A stretch of 5,485 bases of DNA. It comes from an uncultured Panacagrimonas sp. (GTDB taxonomy: Bacteria; Pseudomonadota; Gammaproteobacteria; Nevskiales; Nevskiaceae). The notes beneath the pieces are model-generated. The model was not told where the DNA came from and did no database searches. It was given only the letters and a program-made list of their open reading frames with translations. The stretch is from NCBI GenBank assembly GCA_946481265.1, contig CAMLNE010000283.1, forward strand, positions 1 to 5,485. The letters run 5' to 3'. Positions within the stretch are counted from its first letter, which is position 1. Each line of letters starts with the position of its first letter. Shown in pieces: positions 1-5,330 of the stretch. The position numbers and the translations under genes are program-made.

Positions 1-185
1 CAGATTGAAACGCAAACAGCGTGCAACTTCGAGAGGTAAATCAGAGAATCCCTAAGGAGTAACCAGGCTGCTTCGTACACAGCTTTCCCACCGCGCAGAA
101 CGGCATGCGCCAATCCGAGAGCACCGGCGTCGTAGACCGAGGGCCACGATAAGGAATGTCGCCTGCGCGGCGCGTGAGCCGTATT
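1..185 (-). other. Open minus-strand frame running off the left edge
   Basis: Directly after a stop at 186-188 the minus strand stays open for 61 codons to the window edge. The translation looks fairly protein-like, with a hydrophobic Ala/Leu-rich stretch around YDAGALGLAHAVL and later LLLRDSLIYLSKL. There is no ATG, and the only internal alternative starts (such as a TTG at the Leu after ALG) have no clear ribosome-binding site. I do not recognise a family. It could be the front part of a gene lying mostly outside the window, a frameshifted remnant, or chance; an open run of this length is not rare at this base composition. Confidence 0.2.
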
Positions 186-422
186 TCATGGGAAGCGGCC
201 TTTGGGATAGATACTGATGAGGCGCATCGCATACCGCGTACCTGCGCGCTCTAAGCGGCGATGAGGGGGATGCTGTCCAAAGAAATTCGACTTGTCCGGC
301 ACTGCCCTGGTTTCGTCGCTCTCTCTTGCTAGGCGGCCATTCCCATGAAGGCACGGCCGGATCGCACGGGCCCCTCCGGCGGACGCCGACTACCGCAACG
401 CGTCGCTTGCGCCCGCAGGCCC

Positions 423-437
423 GTTATCGGCGATAAC
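423..437. promoter_or_regulatory. 15-bp palindrome downstream of the oxidoreductase gene
   Basis: GTTATCG and CGATAAC form perfect 7-base arms around a single central G. It lies about 90 bases past the annotated stop of the minus-strand oxidoreductase, and in an alternative frame of that gene the stop codon (TAA at 424-426) falls inside it. It could be a protein-binding site or a weak transcript-end structure. There is no T tract, and no known regulator motif was matched. Confidence 0.3.
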
Positions 438-526
438 CGACATGTCCCGCCGACCGCCTCGGGCTGCCCGTGGACATCACTCTCCTGCGTCGATAGTGGT
501 GGAATGCGGGCTCGTCATCGCCGTTC

Positions 527-1525
527 TCACCTCGTCGACGCTCGGCCGCAAGCGATACGCCATCGGGCCTCCGCTCCCCTCCCCACCCCACCCCCCCCCC
601 ACCGAAGCTCATAGTGGGGTCTTGGCGGCCCGCCCCAAGACGAAAAGCCCTGCGGCGCCAACAACTCCAGCAACTTCAGGTCCGGTGTGCACATCCCGCC
701 GACCGCCGGTCCGAGCGCCTGCACGCACACTTGGTCAGCGCCCGCCTGCAGGTGCTCATCGATGCGACGCCGGATGGCCTTTTCGTCGCCCCAGGCGATC
801 ACGGTGTCGATCAGGCGATCAGACCCGCCGCCTGCCATGTCGGCGTCCGTGAGGCCGAGCCGCTTCCACAGGTTCACGTAGTTCGGAAGCCCGATGTAGA
901 TGTGCAGGAATTGCCGCGCCAGCGCCCGCGCCTTCGACGGATCGGTCTCGAGGATCGCCGCCTGCTCCACACACAACAGCTTGCCCGGGCCGAGAATTCC
1001 ACGCGCCTCGGCGGTGTGCTCTGGCGTGGAGTTGTACGGGTGGGCGCCATCGGTCTTGTCACGCGCCAGCGCGAGCATCAGCGGACCCAGCGCCGCCAGC
1101 ACCAGGGGCGCCATGCTCGTCGGCACGGGCGCGCCGTAGGGTGCCTGCTCCATCGCATCGAGGTACGCGCGCATCGTCGGCACCGGCTTTCCATACTGGC
1201 CGTGGCGCAGGCCCTCCACGAGCGGCACGTGCGACACCCCCAGGCCGAGCAGGAAGCGCCCGCCCCATTGCTCGTTGAGCGTCTTGCGCGACGCCGCAGC
1301 GGAGAAGCCATCACGCGCATAAATGTTCGCGATTCCGCTGGCGATGGTGATCTTCGTCGAGTTGGAGAGCAGCCACGCCGCCGAGCCAAAGACCTCGCGC
1401 CCCGTGCCCTCGGGAATCCACAGCGTGTCGTAGCCAAACGTCTCGAGGCTTCGCACGAAATCCGCACCCTTGGGCGCCGACAGCACGTCCACTGCAGCCC
1501 AAACTCCGAGTTTCTGCATCGACAT
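527..1525 (-). CDS. LLM class F420-dependent oxidoreductase, MSMEG_4141-like
   Basis: Luciferase-like monooxygenase superfamily: a TIM-barrel flavin or F420 oxidoreductase, expected in the cytoplasm; the substrate is unknown. Of 332 residues, about 1-291 follow the family closely: GVW near the N-terminus, DTLWIPEG (33-40), the ASGIANIYARD strand (62-72), GRFLLGLGVSH (89-99), LAALGP (143-148), DGAHPY (159-164), a PEHTAEAR helix and a GGGSDRL loop. I recognise the closest group as the family named for Mycobacterium MSMEG_4141, whose members are about 290 residues. The ATG at 1525 was chosen because AAAGGAA lies seven bases upstream; an in-frame ATG 36 bases earlier has no such signal and an ATG at 1519 is too far from it. 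The gene appears to be transcribed alone. The last 41 residues (after LLAP, from about 652) are Gly/Arg/Trp-rich, unlike the family, and cross a G10 tract, so the real C-terminus may differ by frameshift or stop loss. F420 use is inferred from the family only; no F420 synthesis gene is visible. Confidence 0.85.
   Translation of the reverse strand: MSMQKLGVWAAVDVLSAPKGADFVRSLETFGYDTLWIPEGTGREVFGSAAWLLSNSTKITIASGIANIYARDGFSAAASRKTLNEQWGGRFLLGLGVSHVPLVEGLRHGQYGKPVPTMRAYLDAMEQAPYGAPVPTSMAPLVLAALGPLMLALARDKTDGAHPYNSTPEHTAEARGILGPGKLLCVEQAAILETDPSKARALARQFLHIYIGLPNYVNLWKRLGLTDADMAGGGSDRLIDTVIAWGDEKAIRRRIDEHLQAGADQVCVQALGPAVGGMCTPDLKLLELLAPQGFSSWGGPPRPHYELRWGGGGVGRGAEARWRIACGRASTR
576..600 (-). other. 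G-quadruplex-forming tract inside the oxidoreductase 3' end
   Basis: Read on the minus (coding) strand the tract is G10-T-G4-T-G4-A-G4: four or more G runs separated by single-base loops, a textbook quadruplex pattern. It would form in the mRNA and the coding DNA strand, with the matching C tract on the plus strand. It encodes the start of the gene's odd Gly-rich tail. A ten-base mononucleotide run is also prone to replication slippage and to sequencing or assembly length errors, which matters for the gene's true C-terminus. Confidence 0.75.
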
Positions 1526-1531
1526 GGCGCA

Positions 1532-1538
1532 TTCCTTT
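1532..1538 (-). promoter_or_regulatory. Ribosome-binding site deciding the oxidoreductase start
   Basis: The minus-strand sequence AAAGGAA ends seven bases before the ATG at 1525. This spacing is ideal for that codon and too long for the next ATG (1519). It lies downstream of the earlier in-frame ATG at 1561, which supports the shorter protein. Confidence 0.7.
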
Positions 1539-1703
1539 CTGGGACGGAGGATCGAGGTCACTGTACCGGAGGTGTCGCCTGGCGTGCCGATGGCGGCCGC
1601 CGTCGGTTGACGATCGTGGAGCGGGGTCAGTTCCCTGTCCTGGGATACCGGCGTTCCTCGCCCGGATCGTCGTCACGAGCGTGCCTCATGTATTGTCGAC
1701 CGC

Positions 1704-1856
1704 AACACGTGTCTCGCCCTTCGGACCAACGAAGAAGTTGGCGAGTATGCGGACTGGCTGTTGTCTCTGGGCCGTCAAGTTCTGGTGCTCGACAGGAATG
1801 TGGGCGACGACGACCATCGACCTGGCCTCCGGCTCGCGACGATGCACCGGGTAAAG
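1704..1856 (+). pseudogene. UvrD-type (SF1) helicase C-terminal remnant
   Basis: About 51 codons read like the middle of the C-terminal helicase domain of a UvrD/Rep-like superfamily 1 DNA helicase. A CLALRTNEEV segment (the usual 'C-L-V-A-R-T-N' strand) is followed by an EYADWLLSLG helix, a VLDRNVGDDD segment and the diagnostic PGLRLATMHRVK. In intact relatives this last motif continues into Gly-Leu-Glu-Phe (motif V), but here similarity stops right after the Lys codon (1854-1856). No similarity is seen before about 1704, and there is no start codon or ribosome-binding site. Codons such as GAA-GAA-GTT and GAG-TAT are less GC-biased than neighbouring genes, hinting at foreign origin. The reading frame stays open beyond both ends only because the opposite strand is GC-rich. 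I take it as a fragment left by deletion or insertion; motifs I-IV and VI are absent from the window. Confidence 0.6.
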
Positions 1857-1980
1857 AGTCGCGCCTCGATCTGCCCCTCACCTTCCTGGTCGGGCTGTTC
1901 GCCGCCACGAAGGCCCTTAGGACGGACCGACCGCCCCGTAGGCATCTTGAAGGCTTCCATCGAGTGCCCAGACACGTCCA

Positions 1981-1996
1981 GGATGGCGCGCCATCC
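1981..1996. promoter_or_regulatory. Perfect 16-bp palindrome after the AraC gene
   Basis: GGATGGCGCGCCATCC is its own reverse complement. It begins 14 bases beyond the stop codon of the minus-strand AraC gene. As RNA it would give a six-base-pair stem with a CGCG loop, but no U tract follows, so a Rho-independent terminator is unlikely. It could be a weak transcript-end hairpin or a dimeric protein-binding site. It also contains the 8-base sequence GGCGCGCC. Confidence 0.4.
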
Positions 1997-2009
1997 CAAC
2001 CCGCCCGCT

Positions 2010-3053
2010 TCAGCGCCCCGCCCTGCGCCGATATTCCCCCGGCGACTGCTCGAACCAGCGCCGGAAGGCGCGCGTGAAGCTGGGCGTATCGCCGTAACCG
2101 AGCTGCAGGGCCAGCTCGTCGATCTTCATCTCCGTGCCCTCCAGCAGGCGCGCCGCGAGTTGCCGGCGTTCGGCTTCGAGCACGGCGCGAAAGCTCGATC
2201 CCTCTTCCTCCAGTCGGCGCCTGAGGCTGCGTGGCGCCATCGCCAGCTGGCGCGCCACGTCTTCGATCGAGGCGGTCAGACCCAGGGGGCCAAGCAGGAG
2301 CTGCCGGACCTGCCCCACCGTGCCGGCCACCTGTCGTCGCTCGAGCTGTGCCCGGCACTGGTCCTCCAGCAGGCGCACCAGGTGCGCGTCGTACATCGGC
2401 AGTGCCGTTTCCGCGTCCTGGCGGCGCAGCACGATGGCATTGCGGGCGCAGTGGTATTGCGGCGCGATGCCGCAGAGCTCCGCGATGCGCGCGGCATGCT
2501 CCGGCGCGCGGCCCTGGTATTCCAGCCGCTGCACGCGCACGCCGGTCAGGCCCAGTTCGCGCAGCAGGTTCACCGCGGTGGCGGTATCGCGCTCGAGCAG
2601 GAACTGCCGCAGCTGTTGTGGAATTGCACCGGGATCGGCGCTGACCCCGAATTCCTCGGCATCGGAGAAGATCGACAGCTGGCAATACGCCGTGCTCAGC
2701 GGCAGGTAGCGCAGCGCGCTCTGCACCGCTTCGCGCAGGGTGCGGCTGACGCGCATCGCAAAGCCCCAGATGCCGAATGTCGCCACGTTGTATTGCAGGC
2801 CCAGCTCGAATCCCAGCGCCGGCACCTGCGGCAGCGCGAGCATCAGGTTCTCGATCAGCCGCATCTCCTGCTCGCGCGCGAGCAGCGCTTCCGGATCACG
2901 CAGCTGCGGCCCGGTGATGCCGGTGCCCAGCAGGCAGGTGTCCGCATCCACGCCATGGCGCGCCGCGAAGTTGATCATGACCTGGGCGATGACCACCGGA
3001 TGCTGCACACCGGCCGGCATCGGCGGACCCGGACCCCCATCGCCCCGGCTCAT
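2010..3053 (-). CDS. AraC-family regulator with arabinose-binding-like N-terminal domain
   Basis: DNA-binding transcription regulator of 347 residues, a usual length for this type. The N-terminal ~200 residues (QHPVVIAQVMINFAARHGVDAD, then LGLQYNVATFGIWGFAMRVSRTLREAVQSALRYLPL) match the 'arabinose-binding domain of AraC' family (Pfam PF12625), which senses an effector that cannot be told from sequence. The last ~85 residues (263-347) are the double helix-turn-helix: IEDVARQLAMAPRSLRRRL is the first HTH, and LGYGDTPSFTRAFRRWFEQSPGEYRR is the conserved second HTH and signature. The start is uncertain: ATG at 3053 has a weak GGGAATCGGG upstream, ATG at 3020 would remove 11 residues and lies just before the first conserved segment, and a TTG at 3098 has no signal. 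It is divergent from the desaturase with 111 bases between, so it probably controls that gene and/or itself; this is inference. Confidence 0.88.
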   Translation of the reverse strand: MSRGDGGPGPPMPAGVQHPVVIAQVMINFAARHGVDADTCLLGTGITGPQLRDPEALLAREQEMRLIENLMLALPQVPALGFELGLQYNVATFGIWGFAMRVSRTLREAVQSALRYLPLSTAYCQLSIFSDAEEFGVSADPGAIPQQLRQFLLERDTATAVNLLRELGLTGVRVQRLEYQGRAPEHAARIAELCGIAPQYHCARNAIVLRRQDAETALPMYDAHLVRLLEDQCRAQLERRQVAGTVGQVRQLLLGPLGLTASIEDVARQLAMAPRSLRRRLEEEGSSFRAVLEAERRQLAARLLEGTEMKIDELALQLGYGDTPSFTRAFRRWFEQSPGEYRRRAGR

Positions 3054-3136
3054 TGCCCGATTCCCGCTGGCCGAAAATGCATGGACCGAGGCCGGCAATG
3101 CGCTGTCGGCCCGGTTGCCCGCTCCCTAAGGTGAGC

Positions 3137-3162
3137 GTCACTGGCTTTCACAACGGAGTGAC
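3137..3162 (+). promoter_or_regulatory. Inverted repeat overlapping the desaturase ribosome-binding site
   Basis: GTCACT (3137-3142) and AGTGAC (3157-3162) are perfect 6-base inverted arms with a 14-base spacer. The right arm overlaps the desaturase Shine-Dalgarno GGAG (3155-3158), six bases before the ATG at 3165. A second small dyad, GTGA-gcg-TCAC (3131-3141), overlaps the left arm. The site could be an operator for the divergent AraC protein or another dimeric regulator, or an RNA hairpin that partly hides the ribosome-binding site. No clear -35/-10 pair was seen in the 111-base intergenic region. Confidence 0.35.
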
Positions 3163-3164
3163 TC

Positions 3165-4046
3165 ATGGACCACGATCTGAGCGCATTGAACAAGCAGGCG
3201 ATCGCCACCGCCCGGGAATTCTCGGGAGGGTTCGCCTGGCCCACGGCCGCGCTGGTGGTCATCCTGCTCACCGCCTTCATCGCCAATCTGGTCCTGTTCG
3301 CTATCGGGCAGATGCCATTCTGGGCCGCGGCCCTGATCTACGCCGCGCTGACGTACATGTCGTACACGCCGCTGCACGAGGCCGCGCACGGCAATATCCA
3401 TGGCAGCAACGACCGGCTCAAGTGGGTGAACGACCTGTGCGGCTACCTGGTCGCGCCGATCATCTCGGTGCCCTTCTCCACCCACACGGTGGAACACTTC
3501 ACCCATCACCGCTACACCAACCAGCCTGACAAGGACCCGGACTACGTCGTCAGCGGCATGCGTCACGGCCTGCTCGCCTTCATCGCCTGCGGTCTGCGCT
3601 TCCTGTGGGTGCAGAACTCGTTTCTCTTTCGCGACTACTGGGACACGGCGCCGCGACGCGAGAAGCTGATCTTCTTCGGCGAGATCGGCCTGGCCATCGG
3701 CTGGCGCGTGGCCTTCCTGCTCCTGGCGCCCTGGGAGTCCGCGCTGGCACTGCTGGTGGTGGGTTATCTCGCGGGGGCGCTCTTCACCGCCTACTGGTTC
3801 GCGTACCGGCCGCACCTGCCCTACGAGGAGTCGGCGCGCTACCGCAATACCAGCAGCCTGATCATGCCGACGTGGATGAAGCCCTTCGAATGGTTCTGGC
3901 TGGGACAGAACCTGCACTCGGTGCACCACCTGTTCCCACGTGTGCCGTTCTATCGCTACCACGCGCTGCATCGCCAGATCGAGCACGCCATGCGCGCGCA
4001 CGGCACGCCCATCGTCGGGATACTCAGCCGGCGCCCGATCGCGTAG
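3165..4046 (+). CDS. Membrane di-iron fatty acid desaturase/hydroxylase-family protein
   Basis: Integral membrane non-heme di-iron oxygenase of the FA_desaturase family (Pfam PF00487), 293 residues. All three histidine boxes are intact: H71-EAA-H75, H111-FT-HH115 (followed by RYTN) and H251-SV-HH255 in NLHSVHHLFP, with extra His at 107 and 266 (FYRYH) in conserved places. Hydrophobic segments lie near residues 27-47, 52-68, 93-103, 136-150, 170-188 and 192-214, fitting a typical membrane topology with the boxes on the cytoplasmic side. The ATG is preceded by GGAG at six-base spacing. These proteins use O2 and an electron donor (ferredoxin or similar) to desaturate or hydroxylate lipids; the FAYRPHLP segment resembles the region before the third box in carotenoid hydroxylase/ketolase-like members, so a non-fatty-acid substrate is possible. 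It is a single gene, divergent from the AraC regulator. The family is sure; the substrate is unknown. Confidence 0.93.
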   Translation: MDHDLSALNKQAIATAREFSGGFAWPTAALVVILLTAFIANLVLFAIGQMPFWAAALIYAALTYMSYTPLHEAAHGNIHGSNDRLKWVNDLCGYLVAPIISVPFSTHTVEHFTHHRYTNQPDKDPDYVVSGMRHGLLAFIACGLRFLWVQNSFLFRDYWDTAPRREKLIFFGEIGLAIGWRVAFLLLAPWESALALLVVGYLAGALFTAYWFAYRPHLPYEESARYRNTSSLIMPTWMKPFEWFWLGQNLHSVHHLFPRVPFYRYHALHRQIEHAMRAHGTPIVGILSRRPIA

Positions 4047-4124
4047 CCCCGGTACACGAGCGCGCCGGCGCATGGGCGTCGCCGATCCCCAGGCCGTCGC
4101 TCCGCGCAACCGCGGCAGGATCGG

Positions 4125-4159
4125 TGAGGCGGCCCCGGTCTACCCGGGGTCGCGCCTCA
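4125..4159. terminator. Strong hairpin between convergent genes
   Basis: TGAGGC (4125-4130) pairs with GCCTCA (4154-4159), and inside it GGCCCCGG (4131-4138) pairs with CCGGGGTC (4144-4151, one G-T pair in this orientation). The loop is TCTAC and there is a two-base bulge at 4152-4153: about 14 base pairs in all. It lies between the stop of the desaturase (4046) and that of the HD gene (4204), so it can fold in both transcripts. There is no T run on either side, so it is more likely a bidirectional hairpin/mRNA 3'-end stabiliser or Rho-assisted terminator than a classical intrinsic one. Confidence 0.55.
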
Positions 4160-4201
4160 GGGTCTGCATGCCGGATGGGATCTGCGGGCGCCGGCGTGCG
4201 A

Positions 4202-4945
4202 TCACCAGCGCAGGATCGGCACCGGGTTCAGCGGGTGCCGGAGCAGCCACTTGAAACTGACCTTGTAGACGTGCGCCGGGTAGAACGGCGACAGCGGAAA
4301 CTCGGCGCCGATCTCCTTGACGAACGCCTTGGGCAGGCCGAAGCGCATCGTGGAGAAGGACACGTCGCACCAGTCGGCACGGCGCACCGGCTCCACCCAG
4401 TCGCGGTGCTCACCGGTGTAGGCGCGGATCTTGTGGTGCATCTCGATCATCAGCCGCATCTCGGGGCTCCACTCGCTCAGGCCGACCTCTGCCAGGTAGG
4501 CCTCGGCCTGGTCCGCCGAGGGACCCAGGTAGTCGAGGTTCCCGTCGGGCCAGGCCGCGATATCGTGGAACACCGCCGCGATCGCGAGCTTGTCGTCGCT
4601 GCGCGGCGACGGCTCGATCCACTGCCGGGCAAAATTCAGGATGTGGTAGGCGTGGTTTCGATAGCCGACGAACACCTTGTCGGCCTCGGGGCCTCCGAAC
4701 ACGCTGCGGCGCGCCTCGAGCAGCTCGTCGATCAGCGCGTACCTGTGCACGATCGGCCGCAAGGATGCCGGGGTCACGCAACGATGATCGGGCTGACCAT
4801 GCCCCGGGTCCGTGCACTCCCGTGCACCCTCCTCCAGCATCATGGCGCCGGGATGGGCATGCAGCGCACAGCCGTGCCCCCGGGCGCCGGAAGCGGCGGA
4901 GTCGAGCGTCGGGCGGGTAGCGTCGGCTTGAACGGGGGTCTGCAT
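4202..4945 (-). CDS. HD-domain protein (putative metal-dependent phosphohydrolase)
   Basis: Of 247 residues, about 60-247 match a conserved, uncharacterised proteobacterial HD-domain protein. The visible metal-ligand pattern is H98 in YRNHAYHILNF, the H127-D128 doublet in AAVFHDIAAW, H170-H171 in IEMHHKIRAY, and Asp191/Asp194 in RRADWCDVS. The end is typical of the group (FPLSPF..., LLRHPLNPVPILRW). HD proteins usually hydrolyse phosphate esters using bound metal; the substrate here is unknown. ATG 4945 was chosen because AGGA (4954-4957) lies eight bases upstream. This gives a ~57-residue N-terminal extension with several Cys and His that lies outside the HD core. In-frame ATGs at 4843/4840 and a GTG at 4777, the last just before the conserved part, have no visible ribosome-binding site. 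The gene stands alone and converges on the desaturase. Confidence 0.82.
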   Translation of the reverse strand: MQTPVQADATRPTLDSAASGARGHGCALHAHPGAMMLEEGARECTDPGHGQPDHRCVTPASLRPIVHRYALIDELLEARRSVFGGPEADKVFVGYRNHAYHILNFARQWIEPSPRSDDKLAIAAVFHDIAAWPDGNLDYLGPSADQAEAYLAEVGLSEWSPEMRLMIEMHHKIRAYTGEHRDWVEPVRRADWCDVSFSTMRFGLPKAFVKEIGAEFPLSPFYPAHVYKVSFKWLLRHPLNPVPILRW

Positions 4946-4953
4946 GGCGGCGG

Positions 4954-4957
4954 TCCT
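4954..4957 (-). promoter_or_regulatory. Ribosome-binding site supporting the long HD-protein start
   Basis: AGGA on the minus strand lies eight bases before the ATG at 4945. The shorter start candidates at 4843, 4840 and 4777 lack a comparable purine-rich site. This is the main evidence for the N-terminal extension. Confidence 0.5.
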
Positions 4958-5214
4958 GTGGCGTACCAAAAAACGTATCCAGAAACACTACACCGGCGGG
5001 GCTGCCACCGGGACTCGCTTGCACGCAAAGTCGCGTTGCACATCTGCGACGGTCCCGGGATGGCGGGACGGCACCTGCTCCGCCACCGGCAGCCCGGCGC
5101 GATCCGGCGTTTGCCCGTGGTGGCCGAACGGATCCCGGCGATGGCTGCACAGGACGCCTCGTTGCTGCTGACCAGGCGCGCCTGAAGGCCGGGCCCCATC
5201 GAAACGGCGGCGAT

Positions 5215-5248
5215 GCACCGGTTGCCCCTCCCGTGCGCGTACCGGTGC
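5215..5248. promoter_or_regulatory. Operator-like inverted repeat upstream of the MFS gene
   Basis: GCACCGGT (5215-5222) and ACCGGTGC (5241-5248) are perfect 8-base inverted arms separated by 18 bases, about 80 bases before the transporter start. The arrangement suits a dimeric regulator bound around a promoter, or a hairpin in the leader. A related ten-base copy (ACCGGTGCGG) occurs inside the transporter gene at 5394-5403, which may be chance in GC-rich DNA. Confidence 0.4.
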
Positions 5249-5330
5249 GGCGCGACCCCGGTTCTGGCGACAATACGGCGACCGGCCCCATGAGCGTGCC
5301 GGCTCGACGCAGCCGAATCCAAGGAACCCG

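Larger units (their letters stand above)
1..526. other. Left-edge region without a supported gene
   Basis: No reading frame here has both a convincing start signal and a recognisable protein. The first 60 bases are only about 45% G+C, well below the rest of the window, and G+C then rises toward the oxidoreductase gene. A plus-strand frame reads from the edge to a stop at 53-55 with a basic, Lys/Arg-rich ending and could be the last 17 codons of a gene that begins outside the window. The opposite strand is open over the same bases, so the two readings compete. The composition shift fits degraded or acquired DNA, but no insertion-sequence end or transposase motif was recognised. Confidence 0.5.
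1526..2009. other. Gene gap between oxidoreductase and AraC regulator
   Basis: The 484 bases contain no intact gene that I can support. They hold the ribosome-binding site and presumably the promoter of the oxidoreductase (no clear -35/-10 seen), the motif GGGGTCAGTTCCC at 1623-1635, a helicase remnant (1704-1856) and a 16-base palindrome (1981-1996). Around 1863-1917 a plus-strand frame reads a hydrophobic stretch containing LPLTFLVGLFAATKAL, and a minus-strand frame from 1999 gives a 74-codon open stretch; neither has a recognisable family or start signal. The mix of composition and broken homology suggests a site of past insertion and deletion. Confidence 0.5.
4946..5330. other. Divergent intergenic region, HD gene to MFS gene
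   Basis: The 385 bases must carry the promoters of the minus-strand HD gene and the plus-strand transporter. The only AT-rich patch is around 4964-4993, with an A6 run on the plus strand (4968-4973); on the minus strand it sits 20-50 bases before the HD gene start and is the best promoter location, though no clear consensus boxes are visible. A plus-strand frame is open from before 5030 to a stop at 5183-5185, with a segment around RRLPVVAERIPAMAAQDASLL, but it lacks a start signal and a recognisable family. A 14-codon ORF (5290-5334) overlaps the transporter start by ATGA, without its own ribosome-binding site. Confidence 0.45.

Noticed and set aside
1606..1648. Plus-strand TTGACG as a -35 box
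   Set aside because: No -10-like hexamer at suitable spacing and no intact gene downstream on that strand.
1863..1917. Hydrophobic stretch LPLTFLVGLFAATKAL as helicase motif VI after a deletion
   Set aside because: It has a loose resemblance to the 'FVAATRA' motif in a different frame from the helicase remnant, but the match is too weak to claim.
614..2077. Plus-strand open frame of 487 codons
   Set aside because: It is antisense to the oxidoreductase, is Arg-rich with no recognisable domain, has no start signal, and runs through several unrelated regions. It is a GC-driven shadow.
1627..2685. Minus-strand open frame of 352 codons overlapping the AraC gene
   Set aside because: It is a frameshifted reading of the AraC gene, Ala/Arg/Gly-rich, without a domain.
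1761..3134. Plus-strand open frame of 457 codons
   Set aside because: Only its first ~30 codons (to 1856) show real similarity, to a UvrD helicase. The remainder is antisense to the AraC gene, so it is not one protein.
3138..4109. Minus-strand open frame of 323 codons antisense to the desaturase
   Set aside because: The desaturase on the other strand has three intact histidine boxes and a good ribosome-binding site; this frame is its mirror.
3605..5185. Plus-strand open frame of 526 codons
   Set aside because: It spans an out-of-frame reading of the desaturase and the antisense of the HD gene, with compositional bias only.
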